Assembly: GCA_030592165.1 (NCBI GenBank)
Contig: JAUVKC010000002.1
Location: forward strand, 1-32,728
DNA from: Candidatus Buchananbacteria bacterium
GTDB lineage: Bacteria > Patescibacteriota > Patescibacteriia > CAIXNZ01
Direction: 5' to 3'
Length of the DNA: 32,728 nucleotides
Both the position numbers and the translations under genes were made by a program. Positions 1-7,555 of the stretch are shown one piece after another; the stretch's first letter is position 1, and every line of letters begins with the position of its first letter. The notes under the pieces were generated by a model that saw only the letters and a program-made list of their open reading frames with translations, did not search any database and had not been told where the DNA came from.

Positions 1-648
1 ATTTCAGCTCCAACTAAATCAGAAGATATTAAAACTTATGTTAGGGGAGTGAATGATAAGAAACTAGGTAAAGATAAAATAATTTCTAATGCTTCATGCA
101 CAACAAACTGTACAGCTCCTGTTATAGGTGTTTTAAATAACAAATTTGGGGTCAAAAAAGCCCTATTAACAACTGTTCATGGTTATACTGCCACTCAGAG
201 CCTTATTGATGGTCCAAACGCTAAAGATCCACGTAGAGGCAGGGCAGCTGCCGCTAATATTGTCCCGACGTCTACAGGGGCTGCTATTGCTACAACTTTA
301 ACAATACCTAGTTTGAAGAATAAGTTTGACGGTATATCAGTAAGAGTACCAGTGCCCGATGGTTCATTAGTTGATGTAACAGCTGTTTTGAAAAAGAAAG
401 TAACTGTAGAGCAAGTTAATAAAGCTTTTAAAGACGCTGCGAAAAATCCATTGTATAAAGAAGTTTTGACAGTAACAACTGAGCCAATTGTTTCTACAGA
501 CGTTATTGGTTCTCCATACTCAGCTATTGTTGATTTACCTTTTACAAAAGTAATTGGCGGTGATTTAGTAAAGGTTTTGGCCTGGTATGACAACGAATAC
601 GGTTATTCATGTCGTTTAGTAGAAATGGTTGAGAGGATTAAATTATAA
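1..648 (+). CDS. gap: Glyceraldehyde-3-phosphate dehydrogenase (5'-truncated by window edge)
   Basis: GAPDH oxidises glyceraldehyde-3-phosphate with NAD(P)+ and phosphate to 1,3-bisphosphoglycerate in glycolysis. The open frame runs from base 1, so this is the C-terminal ~215 residues; the GTG at 49 is internal. The catalytic motif SNASCTTNC is encoded near 90-116. Later family signatures include TVHGYTATQ, the GRAAAANIVPTSTGAA region, VRVPVPDGS and the C-terminal WYDNEYGYS. The N-terminal Rossmann fold lies upstream, outside the window. An intrinsic terminator follows directly, so gap ends its transcription unit before the hydrogenase genes. It fits with pgk, eno and gpmI at 13-17 kb. The identification is secure; cofactor preference cannot be judged from this fragment. 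Confidence 0.97.
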   Translation: MSAPTKSEDIKTYVRGVNDKKLGKDKIISNASCTTNCTAPVIGVLNNKFGVKKALLTTVHGYTATQSLIDGPNAKDPRRGRAAAANIVPTSTGAAIATTLTIPSLKNKFDGISVRVPVPDGSLVDVTAVLKKKVTVEQVNKAFKDAAKNPLYKEVLTVTTEPIVSTDVIGSPYSAIVDLPFTKVIGGDLVKVLAWYDNEYGYSCRLVEMVERIKL

Positions 649-663
649 AAATTGATTATATTT

Positions 664-700
664 GCAGTCCGCTAATATTTTGAGCGGGCTGCTTTTTTTT
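664..700 (+). terminator. Intrinsic terminator of gap
   Basis: GCAGTCCGCT (664-673) pairs with AGCGGGCTGC (683-692) with one G-T pair, followed by eight T residues. Confidence 0.9.
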
Positions 701-712
701 CCATGGATATTT

Positions 713-721
713 TGCTATAAT
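713..721 (+). promoter_or_regulatory. Extended -10 promoter for hydB
   Basis: TGCTATAAT is a perfect extended -10 element (TGnTATAAT). Predicted transcription start is about 728, giving a ~56-nt leader made of AT-rich repeat-like sequence. No convincing -35 is seen. Confidence 0.6.
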
Positions 722-783
722 GAAATAAGGAAATTAGAAATTAATTATATTTTTACCAATTTCAAATATCCAATATCCATCTT

Positions 784-1809
784 ATGACAAAAGCTCAGTT
801 TAAAAAATTTACAGATTATTTGATCAAAAATAATCAAGTGATTGCTCCTCAATATGATGTTGAGGAAATTTTGCATTTGAATGAATTGAATAATTCAGCT
901 GATTTATATTTGGGAACTGAATTGCCTTTAGACTCCTGGAAGTTTTATATGCTTCCACATGATCAGAAAATGTTTGAATATCAGGGAGATAAACTAAAAG
1001 AAACTTTACCAAAAATTGATAAGCAAGTTTTTCTTGGTGTTTCAATTCTAGATATGCAAGCATTAACGTTGCTAAACCAAGTCTATGAGAAAGATGCTTA
1101 TTATCAGGATATTAAAAAGAAAACAATAGTTATTGGCACATCTTTAGTTCCTAAAGATGGCTTTAATAAGTTTTTTGAGGTTTTTGAAGAAAACAAACTT
1201 GAGCATTTACAGTTTGATATCTTTTTAGCAGTTCAAAAAGATAATTATAAAATATTTACAGGTTCAAATGACGGTCAAAGACTTTTGGATAAATTCTCCG
1301 CCAAAGGCGGATCCACCTCTGGCGGAGGTTACAAAAAATATCAGCATATTGAATATGCCGGACCAATTAGGGAAGAAGGACTTGACCAAAGAATGGTTGA
1401 TATTAAAGACGCTATGCAAAACAATCATAAGGATAAGATTTGGCAAGATTTGGGTAAACGTTGTATAGAGTGTGGTAAATGTACTATTGCTTGTCCGGTT
1501 TGTTTTTGTTTTAGGATGTATGACCAGGCTGATTTAGATCAGGATAAAGGAAGACGTAGTCGTTGTTGGGATTCTTGTTTTTATAACGAATTTACTCAAG
1601 TCGCTGGGGTTACTCCAAAATCACCAAAACATCGCTTTATGACAAAAACTGCTGAGAAAATATACTTTTGGTATGAACATCATTTTGTCCGCACACCTGA
1701 AAGTTTTTCTATGCCTGGTTGTGTTGGCTGTGGTCGTTGTACAAGGACATGTCCAGCTGACATTGACATAACTCAGACGATTCAGGATATTTTGAAGAAA
1801 AAGGAATGA
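784..1809 (+). CDS. hydB: Group 3b [NiFe]-hydrogenase (sulfhydrogenase) beta subunit, iron-sulfur protein HydB
   Basis: HydB carries 4Fe-4S clusters that link the flavin subunit HydG to the hydrogenase dimer HydD/HydA; the family is related to AsrA of anaerobic sulfite reductase. The 341-residue protein has an N-terminal domain without cysteines. The first cluster motif begins at about residue 227 (CIECGKCTIACPVC), followed by a GRRSRCWDSC segment and a second motif, GCVGCGRCTRTCP, at about 313-325. The methionine at 784 fits the family N-terminus, and no Shine-Dalgarno site is visible. At residues ~172-181 a 30-bp double palindrome is inserted in frame and gives a Gly/Ser-rich SAKGGSTSGG stretch. 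hydG follows after an intervening four-helix-bundle gene, the canonical B-G order. Product identity is firm; the 3b assignment rests on the whole gene set. Confidence 0.9.
   Translation: MTKAQFKKFTDYLIKNNQVIAPQYDVEEILHLNELNNSADLYLGTELPLDSWKFYMLPHDQKMFEYQGDKLKETLPKIDKQVFLGVSILDMQALTLLNQVYEKDAYYQDIKKKTIVIGTSLVPKDGFNKFFEVFEENKLEHLQFDIFLAVQKDNYKIFTGSNDGQRLLDKFSAKGGSTSGGGYKKYQHIEYAGPIREEGLDQRMVDIKDAMQNNHKDKIWQDLGKRCIECGKCTIACPVCFCFRMYDQADLDQDKGRRSRCWDSCFYNEFTQVAGVTPKSPKHRFMTKTAEKIYFWYEHHFVRTPESFSMPGCVGCGRCTRTCPADIDITQTIQDILKKKE
1297..1326 (+). repeat. In-frame double palindrome inside hydB
   Basis: Two adjacent 15-bp palindromes, TCCGCCAAAGGCGGA and TCCACCTCTGGCGGA (one non-complementary pair in the second), lie inside the coding region. 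Their GC content contrasts sharply with the surrounding AT-rich gene. The length is 30 bp, so the frame is kept and ten residues (SAKGGSTSGG) are added. Confidence 0.8.
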
Positions 1810-1855
1810 ATTCCAAATAATAAATTATAAATTTTAAGTCAATTTTAAATGATAA

Positions 1856-2203
1856 ATGACTGAAAATAAAAACAATTTTGATTTAGAAGAAAGAACAGCA
1901 AGATTCGGAGAAAATGTGATTGATTTTTCTAAATCTATTCACGAAAACAATATTACTAGATCACTAATTAATCAATTGGTTAGTTGTGTTACTAGTATCG
2001 GAGTAAATTATATGGAAGCAAATGGCGCTGAATCAAAAAAAGATTTTAAACATAAAATAGCACTTTGTAAGAAAGAATCAAAAGAAGCCATGCATTGGTT
2101 CAGAATGATAGCCAAAGCAGTTAATGGAAAAGAACAAGAATGCCAAAAATATCGACAGGAGGCACATGAATTAACATTAATTTCTTGTAATAAGAAAAAT
2201 TAA
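1856..2203 (+). CDS. Four-helix-bundle protein, S23/IVP (23S rRNA intervening sequence) family
   Basis: This 115-residue, mostly helical protein resembles the four-helix-bundle family first described from 23S rRNA intervening sequences and also related to the Avd accessory protein of diversity-generating retroelements. Supporting features are the conserved run RSLINQLVSCVTSIGVNYMEA, the following SKKDFKHKIALCKKESKEA segment, and the MHWFRMI helix near the end. Its molecular function is not established. It sits between hydB and hydG, two genes normally adjacent, and is flanked by very AT-rich sequence with related words in inverted orientation (AATTTTAAATG type). That context suggests insertion of a small cassette. 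There is no Shine-Dalgarno site; ATG at 1856 is the first methionine. Family membership is confident, role unknown. Confidence 0.85.
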   Translation: MTENKNNFDLEERTARFGENVIDFSKSIHENNITRSLINQLVSCVTSIGVNYMEANGAESKKDFKHKIALCKKESKEAMHWFRMIAKAVNGKEQECQKYRQEAHELTLISCNKKN

Positions 2204-2262
2204 AATTATAGTATTTGTTATTGATTTATAATTTAAAATTAAACATTTAAAATTTGTATAAT

Positions 2263-3075
2263 ATGCATAACGATTACCAAACATTTAATTCGAAAATTTT
2301 AAAAATAGGGAAGGAGGGTTCTGATTCCAAGACCTATACTTTAAGTTTGCCGTATAAAGGTTTTAAATTCGCACCAGGCCAGTATGTTATGATATCGTTG
2401 CCAGGTTTTGGTGAAGCGCCTATTTCGATTTCTTCTGATGTCAGTGAAACAAAAAATTTTGAATTAACTGTGCGTCGTTCAGGTGTTTTAACTACTGAAC
2501 TGCATAAAAAGAAAAAAAGCGATATTATTGGTATACGCGGGCCGTATGGTAATGCTTTTCCAATGGACTTAGGCAAAGGTAAGGAAATTTTAATAGTAGC
2601 TGGTGGTTGTGGGATTGAACCTGTTAGGCCTTTAATTCTCGATGCAGTACGAAATCCTAAAAAGTATAAAAAAGTTTCTATTTTTTATGGTGCAAGAGAT
2701 GAAGATGCTATGGTTTATGCTAAAGAATATGCGAAATGGAAAAAAGTTTGTGATTTTAATTTGACATTGGATAATCCTAAATCCAAGAAGTTTAGAAAAG
2801 GGGTTGTTACTACCTTGTTTGATGTTAAAAAAATCCCAACTGACTCGATTGCTTATATTTGCGGACCGCCGATTATGTATAAATTTGTGATCGAAAAAAT
2901 GATTAAACAAGGTTTTGATCCGAAAAATATATTTATGTCATTAGAGCGGCATATGGATTGCGGACAAGGAGTATGTCAGCATTGTGCTGTTGGTCCTTAT
3001 TATGTTTGTAAAGATGGACCGGTTTTTTCTTATGAACAGTTAAAAAATTTTAAAACCTGGTTAAAGCCAATTTAA
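2263..3075 (+). CDS. hydG: Group 3b [NiFe]-hydrogenase gamma subunit, FAD/NAD(P)-binding reductase HydG
   Basis: HydG is a ferredoxin-NADP+ reductase-type flavoprotein that passes electrons between NAD(P)H and the HydB clusters. The 270-residue protein shows an FAD-binding beta-barrel (PGQYVMISLPGFGEAPISI, ~37-57), a nucleotide-binding loop (AGGCGIEPVRPLI), a CGPPIMYKF motif, and a C-terminal 2Fe-2S site with four cysteines (CGQGVCQHC then C eight residues later). I start it at ATG 2263 rather than the TTG at 2254, because the TTG lies in a TATAAT-like sequence (2257-2262). It stands behind the four-helix-bundle gene and ahead of a terminator, so hydB-hydG form the first half of the split hydBGDA set. 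Confidence 0.92.
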   Translation: MHNDYQTFNSKILKIGKEGSDSKTYTLSLPYKGFKFAPGQYVMISLPGFGEAPISISSDVSETKNFELTVRRSGVLTTELHKKKKSDIIGIRGPYGNAFPMDLGKGKEILIVAGGCGIEPVRPLILDAVRNPKKYKKVSIFYGARDEDAMVYAKEYAKWKKVCDFNLTLDNPKSKKFRKGVVTTLFDVKKIPTDSIAYICGPPIMYKFVIEKMIKQGFDPKNIFMSLERHMDCGQGVCQHCAVGPYYVCKDGPVFSYEQLKNFKTWLKPI

Positions 3076-3087
3076 TTATAAAATATA

Positions 3088-3118
3088 AAAAAACTGGACT
3101 AAGAGATCTAGTTTTTTA
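3088..3118 (+). terminator. Terminator after hydG
   Basis: AAAAAACTGGA pairs with TCTAGTTTTTT across an 8-nt loop (one mismatch), ending in a T-run. Confidence 0.7.
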
Positions 3119-3229
3119 ATGCTTAGACGTCTTGTCTTGTGGTGACTTTAACAAAAATTATAGGTTATATTGTTAATTTTTTAAAAATATGCGATCATTT
3201 AGTTAAGTTAAATAAACTAATAGTAATAT

Positions 3230-4126
3230 ATGCAAAACTCATTTGGTCACAAAATATGTAAAATTAAAGATCTTTTTCATGATGATAGGGTAGATGTAAG
3301 TATTAGGCAAATTCTTATTAGGGTTTTTCATTATTTAGGTATTTCTAGTGATAAGTCAGATGAAATTATTGATGAGTGTATTAATATTGCCAAAAATTAT
3401 GACACATTAGAATCATATGAACGTTCAGCTCATGAGATTTTAAAAAAAGAAGGTGTGGTTGAAGAGCTACCGAAAAAATTAGATAAAAGAGCTCATATAA
3501 TTTTTAATCAAATAAAGCCTTATCTTTTAGATGGTTCTATTCTTGATTTAGGATGTGGGGATGGTAGAGTCGGTCAGCTGGTTGCTGATTTCGGTCACCA
3601 CGTTGTTTTGGCTGGTATTTGTGAAAATGAAAATATTGAAAATATAAAATTACCTTTTAAGATTTTTAAAAAAAATCAACCATTGCCTTATGGTGATAAT
3701 GAATTTATAAATACTTTAGTTTTAACTGTACTGCATCACAGCGATGACCCTTTGTTTTTATTAAAGGAAATACATCGCGTAACAAAGGATGGTGGTAGAG
3801 TTTTGGTTCGTGAATCAGTCTATGGAGTGACTAAAGATAATTTATCAAAAGTAGAATCTGTTCGTGGCAAATATTATTTGGATCTAACAGCTGAACAGCA
3901 GAAAATGGTAAATATTTTCTTTGATCATTTTTATAGTACTATTATTCTTTATTCAGAAGATCCAGAAAAAAAAATAAAATTGCCATTTAATTTTAATACA
4001 CCAGGAGGCTGGAAGACTTTTTTTGAAGCCAATGGCTTTGATCAAGAAAAAGTTGACTATCTCGGAGTAGATCAGCCAACTGTACCTGAATATCACACTT
4101 TACATGTTTTGAGAGTAATTAAATAA
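3230..4126 (+). CDS. SAM-dependent class I methyltransferase (Methyltransf_11-like)
   Basis: The 298-residue protein has a helical N-terminal region of about 90 residues, then a Rossmann-like methyltransferase domain. Motif I is ILDLGCGDGRVG at ~107-118; a post-motif region LVLTVLHHSDDP and a motif RVTKDGGRVLVRES follow, typical of Methyltransf_11. The C-terminal part (HFYSTIILYSEDP onward) has no signature I recognise. The substrate is unknown. It is flanked by terminators on both sides, so it looks like a single-gene unit lying between hydG and the maturation genes. No Shine-Dalgarno site; AATAT sequence abuts the ATG, suggesting a short leader. Confidence 0.82.
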   Translation: MQNSFGHKICKIKDLFHDDRVDVSIRQILIRVFHYLGISSDKSDEIIDECINIAKNYDTLESYERSAHEILKKEGVVEELPKKLDKRAHIIFNQIKPYLLDGSILDLGCGDGRVGQLVADFGHHVVLAGICENENIENIKLPFKIFKKNQPLPYGDNEFINTLVLTVLHHSDDPLFLLKEIHRVTKDGGRVLVRESVYGVTKDNLSKVESVRGKYYLDLTAEQQKMVNIFFDHFYSTIILYSEDPEKKIKLPFNFNTPGGWKTFFEANGFDQEKVDYLGVDQPTVPEYHTLHVLRVIK

Positions 4127-4146
4127 CAAATCAACAATATGAAAGA

Positions 4147-4176
4147 AGCAGTGTTTTATATAATACTGCTTTTTTG
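4147..4176 (+). terminator. Terminator after the methyltransferase gene
   Basis: AGCAGT pairs with ACTGCT (plus weaker inner pairs) across an AT-rich loop, then TTTTTT. The loop itself contains TATAAT, the likely -10 of the next gene. Confidence 0.75.
4159..4164 (+). promoter_or_regulatory. -10 element for the hypF-like gene, embedded in the upstream terminator
   Basis: TATAAT at 4159-4164 predicts a start at about 4171, only 8 nt before ATG 4179. The element lies in the loop of the preceding terminator hairpin. Confidence 0.5.
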
Positions 4177-4178
4177 GT

Positions 4179-5306
4179 ATGATTATGAATATGGAAGTTT
4201 TTCAAATAAAAAATAATATTAATAAAATTATTTTAGCTATGGGACCAGAATCTGATGGTAATTTTTGTATTCTAAAAAAAAGTCAGTTATATTATTTTAG
4301 TGGTTATGATGATTTGTTAGATGAAGATAATTATGTTAATTACAAGAATGAATTATTAGAATTTATTAAAAATAATAATTTGGTCCCTGATGTTATTTTA
4401 ATTGATTTACATCCATTGTTTAAAACAAGTCTATTGGGTTGTGATTTAGCTAAGAAGTACAATGCAAAATTGATCAAAGTTCAGCATCACCATGCGCATA
4501 TTGGCTCAGCAGTTTTAGATAAGATTATTAGTGATGATAATTATAAAATAAAGAATTTTGGAGCAATTACTAGTGATGGAACAGGTTATGGTTTAGACTG
4601 TAATGTTTGGGGAGGAGAGGTATTTAAGTATGAAGTGGGAAGTATGAAGTATGAGAGAATTGGGAGTTTAGAGGATCAGATTTTGATAGGTAGTGATTTG
4701 GCGATTAAAGAACCAGCCAGAATGATGTTAAGTATTTTATTAAAATTAAATAAATCCAGGGAATTAGTAAACTCCATGGTAGTCGATTATTATTGTGAAA
4801 AAGAATTAAATATCTTGATAAAGCAATATAAACAAAAATTTAATTGCCAGACAACTACTAGTACGGGCAGGGTATTGGATGCAGTCTCTGTTCTCTTAGG
4901 TTTTTGTGATAATAAACGTGATTATAAACATCAGCCGATTGATTTTTTGGAGAAAAATTCTGGTGAGCCATATAAACTTGAACCTAAAATTGAATTTGAT
5001 AAAATTCAAGATAGAGATATTATTTCAACATCGTATTTATTTGAATATTTAATTGATAACCTTGATAAAGATAAACAACGTTTAGCAGCGACTGCCCAAT
5101 TATATTTGGCTCAAGGTTTTTTTCAAGTCATGCAAAAACAAGGTTTGTCTGATATTTATTTTGCTGGAGGTATGGCTAATAATAAAATAATGTCAGAATA
5201 TTTTCAGTCTCTTGGCGTTTATTTAAATAAAAAAATCCCTTGTGGTGATAAGGGGATTAGTTTGGGTCAAATAGGTAGTTATATTTTAACAAATCCTGGG
5301 GATTAA
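4179..5306 (+). CDS. HypF-like carbamoyltransferase, C-terminal (Kae1-like) domain only
   Basis: HypF makes carbamoyl-AMP and transfers the carbamoyl group to the C-terminal cysteine of HypE for synthesis of the hydrogenase CN ligands. Full HypF (about 750 residues) has acylphosphatase, zinc-finger, YrdC-like and Kae1-like domains. This 375-residue protein contains only the last: metal-binding VQHHHAHIG (~105), SDGTGYGLDCNVWGGE (~132), TSTGRVLDAVSVLLG, a glycine-rich YFAGGMANNK, and DKGISLGQ near the end. The start could be ATG 4179, 4185 or 4191. Its stop overlaps the convergent hypE by 21 bp. If functional, it needs carbamoyl-adenylate from another protein, perhaps a separate HypF N-terminal part or TsaC (inference). 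The HypF family fits better than TsaD because of the WGGE motif and the hyp context. Confidence 0.85.
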   Translation: MIMNMEVFQIKNNINKIILAMGPESDGNFCILKKSQLYYFSGYDDLLDEDNYVNYKNELLEFIKNNNLVPDVILIDLHPLFKTSLLGCDLAKKYNAKLIKVQHHHAHIGSAVLDKIISDDNYKIKNFGAITSDGTGYGLDCNVWGGEVFKYEVGSMKYERIGSLEDQILIGSDLAIKEPARMMLSILLKLNKSRELVNSMVVDYYCEKELNILIKQYKQKFNCQTTTSTGRVLDAVSVLLGFCDNKRDYKHQPIDFLEKNSGEPYKLEPKIEFDKIQDRDIISTSYLFEYLIDNLDKDKQRLAATAQLYLAQGFFQVMQKQGLSDIYFAGGMANNKIMSEYFQSLGVYLNKKIPCGDKGISLGQIGSYILTNPGD

Positions 5307-6254
5307 TTTGCCTCTTGGCATTTCTATTTTCCTTAGAGAATTAAATTTTGTTTTTAAAAATACACCTTCACCCATTTCAACCTGACCGATAATCTTTGCT
5401 TCTTTATTATATTCTTTTAATTTATTTAAAACTGATTCAGTGTTTTCTTGACCAACAGAAGCAATAAAGCGTCCTTCTGACGGTAAATTAAAGATATCTA
5501 AACCTAATAGATTAGTTAAAGCTACAACCTCTTTTTTATAAGGGAGTTTTTTTTCGTCTAGAATGATTTTCACTTTAGACTTCTTGGCAATTTCATTAAT
5601 ATTTGCTGCCAGACCTCCTCTGGTTGGATCTTTAGCTGAGGTTAAATAATTTTTAACAGAATTGATTTCATTAATTAATGGCTGGCAATCGCTTTTGATT
5701 TTTGTTTGATAGTCGAATCGGTAGGCTAGTAATGCTAATCCATGTTCTCCTAGATCCCCAGAAGTAATAATATTATCACCTGGTTGGCAACCAGAATTAT
5801 TAATTATATTATCAGCCAAGCCAACTCCTGAAGTAGTGACTTCTATTTTATCTAATTTCCCTTTATCAATTACCTTAGTATCTCCTGTAACAATAGGGAT
5901 TTGTGTTTCTTGAGATATTTGATTTATGGAGTTAGCTATTTTTAATAAATCTTTTTTTGGGAAACCTTCTTCTATGACAATGCTTAAAGATAAACCAATT
6001 GGCTGAGCGCCCATAACAGCCAGATCATTAATTGTGCCACAAACTGCTATTTTACCAATATCACCTCCAGGGAAAAAAATCGGATCAATTATAAAAGCAT
6101 CAGTTGTAAAAACTAATTTTTGATTACCCAAATCATAGACAGCTGAATCGTCTTCAATATTGCTCCAATCTTTTTTTAAATTAATTATTTGGCGAAGTTC
6201 TTTTATTAGTTCATTGTTTTTAAAACCACCGCCACCTTGTTCTAATTCAATCAT
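5286..6254 (-). CDS. hypE: Hydrogenase maturation protein HypE
   Basis: HypE accepts the carbamoyl group on its C-terminal cysteine and dehydrates it, with ATP, to a thiocyanate that supplies CN to the active-site iron. The 322-residue protein belongs to the PurM/AIR-synthase-like superfamily. It shows GGGGFKNNELI at the N-terminus, DDSAVYDLG, the TTDAF and PGGDIGKIAVCGTINDLAVMGA region, TGDTKVI and DPTRGGLAANINEIA. It ends in PRIC, the functional C-terminal cysteine of the family. Its start follows the hypD stop by one base (TAATATG junction), so hypC-hypD-hypE form one minus-strand operon. Its 3' end overlaps the convergent hypF-like gene by 21 bp. Confidence 0.95.
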   Translation of the reverse strand: MIELEQGGGGFKNNELIKELRQIINLKKDWSNIEDDSAVYDLGNQKLVFTTDAFIIDPIFFPGGDIGKIAVCGTINDLAVMGAQPIGLSLSIVIEEGFPKKDLLKIANSINQISQETQIPIVTGDTKVIDKGKLDKIEVTTSGVGLADNIINNSGCQPGDNIITSGDLGEHGLALLAYRFDYQTKIKSDCQPLINEINSVKNYLTSAKDPTRGGLAANINEIAKKSKVKIILDEKKLPYKKEVVALTNLLGLDIFNLPSEGRFIASVGQENTESVLNKLKEYNKEAKIIGQVEMGEGVFLKTKFNSLRKIEMPRGKLIPRIC

Positions 6255-6255
6255 A

Positions 6256-7290
6256 TTAAGAATATTTATAATTTATATGACAGGCACCTTCAACTGACAC
6301 CATGCAGGCTCCCTGAGGTGTCTCTGGGGTGCAAGTTTTGCGAAAAAGGGGACAGTCATTGGATTTTTTTATTCCTTGTAATATTTGTCCGCAAATACAA
6401 TTATTTTCCATTGGTTTAAATCCTTTTTTTATATTAGTAATTAAATCTTTATAAATAAATTTTGCATCATTGTCTTTGAATTTTGCTTTGATTTTTAAAC
6501 CTGATAGGGGAATAGAGCCTAGACCTCTCCATCTAGCATCTTTTATTTCAAAAACTTCATTGATTAAATCTAAGGCTTTTTGATTACCTTTTTCACTAAC
6601 AACTCTGATGTATTGGTTGATTACTTTATTATTTTTATTAATAATCATTTCAATCAAAAGTTTTATTGATTCAATAACATCTTCAGGTTCAAAGCCAGTG
6701 ATTACTTGTGGAAATTTGAATCGGTTATAAATCTTTGAACCAATAATGGCAGAGACATGGCCTGGATTAATAAAACCATTAATTTGAATATCTTTATTAC
6801 TAAGTAAGGTCTCCATGGCTGGTGGAAATAATTTATGACTGGAAAAGACAGTCAGTCCTTGTTTTATTGCCCAGGCAGTCATTGGGGTTGTTGTTTCAAA
6901 TCCAATACCAAAGAAGACAAGTTTTGGATATTGTTTTTGAAGTTTTAAAGCATCTTCAGTTGAATAAACTATGAAAATATTTTTCCCATTTTGTTTGGCT
7001 TTTTCAAGAGTTGACTGTCTGCCAGGTAAAGTTAAAGCGTCGCCATAGATGGCTATAGGAATATCATTTAAGGCCAAGCCAATTACAATATCAATATCTT
7101 GTTGATCAGTTACACAAATAGGACAGCCAGGCCCGGAAATTAATTCAATGTTTTTTGGTAATAAACTTTTCAAATTATACTTGGCAATAGTTTGGGAATG
7201 AGTGCCACAGAGTTCCATTAATTTAACATGATCAAGTTGCTGAGCCATGTTTTTGATCTCGTTGATATTTTGTTGTGTTGTTTTATCCAT
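6256..7290 (-). CDS. hypD: Hydrogenase maturation iron-sulfur protein HypD
   Basis: HypD, with HypC, forms the scaffold on which the Fe(CN)2CO unit is built. I start it at ATG 7290 (MDKTTQQNINEI, 344 residues); a longer reading frame from 7401 only reads through hypC in another frame. Family motifs are LMELCGTHSQTIAKY, GPGCPICVTDQQDID, GIGFETTTPMTAW, NGFINPGHVSAIIG, and the C-terminal 4Fe-4S region (CGQILQG, CPLFRKTCTPETPQGACMVS, EGAC). The start overlaps the hypC stop by 8 bp, indicating translational coupling. Confidence 0.95.
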   Translation of the reverse strand: MDKTTQQNINEIKNMAQQLDHVKLMELCGTHSQTIAKYNLKSLLPKNIELISGPGCPICVTDQQDIDIVIGLALNDIPIAIYGDALTLPGRQSTLEKAKQNGKNIFIVYSTEDALKLQKQYPKLVFFGIGFETTTPMTAWAIKQGLTVFSSHKLFPPAMETLLSNKDIQINGFINPGHVSAIIGSKIYNRFKFPQVITGFEPEDVIESIKLLIEMIINKNNKVINQYIRVVSEKGNQKALDLINEVFEIKDARWRGLGSIPLSGLKIKAKFKDNDAKFIYKDLITNIKKGFKPMENNCICGQILQGIKKSNDCPLFRKTCTPETPQGACMVSVEGACHINYKYS

Positions 7291-7486
7291 TATTAAAATA
7301 TTTAAGTGTTTTGGCTGCGTCTTTTTTTGATAATTTTTCAATAGCAAATCCAGCATGAACAATAACATAGTCATCAACTTGTCCATCAATAAGAGAGACA
7401 TTGGCTTCTTTTTCTAAACCGTCATAATCAATTATAGCCTTATGTCCTGAGATACTTTTTATTTTTCCTGGAATTGCTAAACACAT
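7283..7486 (-). CDS. hypC: Hydrogenase assembly chaperone HypC
   Basis: HypC/HybG chaperones bind HypD and the large-subunit precursor through Cys2 and deliver the Fe(CN)2CO unit. This 67-residue protein starts with the diagnostic MCLAIPGKI and has the OB-fold features VSLIDGQVDDYVIVHAGFAIEKL. The length is slightly short of the usual 75-90. It is the first gene of the hypCDE operon and its ATG falls exactly at the predicted transcription start, so the mRNA is probably leaderless. Confidence 0.95.
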   Translation of the reverse strand: MCLAIPGKIKSISGHKAIIDYDGLEKEANVSLIDGQVDDYVIVHAGFAIEKLSKKDAAKTLKYFNNG

Positions 7487-7492
7487 AATATT

Positions 7493-7501
7493 ATTTTATC
7501 A
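7493..7501 (-). promoter_or_regulatory. Extended -10 promoter of hypCDE (predicted leaderless)
   Basis: On the minus strand TGATAAAAT (TGn + TAAAAT) is followed by six bases and then ATG, so the A of hypC's ATG sits at the expected +1. Confidence 0.6.
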
Positions 7502-7530
7502 TTTTATTGTTTAAAATTCTACTGCGAATG

Positions 7531-7539
7531 TGTTATAAT
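7531..7539 (+). promoter_or_regulatory. Extended -10 promoter of hydD
   Basis: TGTTATAAT is a perfect extended -10. The predicted start at ~7546 gives a 10-nt leader. It is divergent from the hypCDE promoter in a 69-bp intergenic region. Confidence 0.6.
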
Positions 7540-7555
7540 AATAAAAAATAAGGTT

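Noticed and set aside
195..593. 132-codon ORF on the minus strand
   Set aside because: It lies wholly antisense within gap, whose protein motifs are unambiguous; a shadow frame.
7291..7401. N-terminal extension of hypD by 37 residues
   Set aside because: This stretch is the hypC coding sequence in another frame; the family N-terminus fits ATG 7290.
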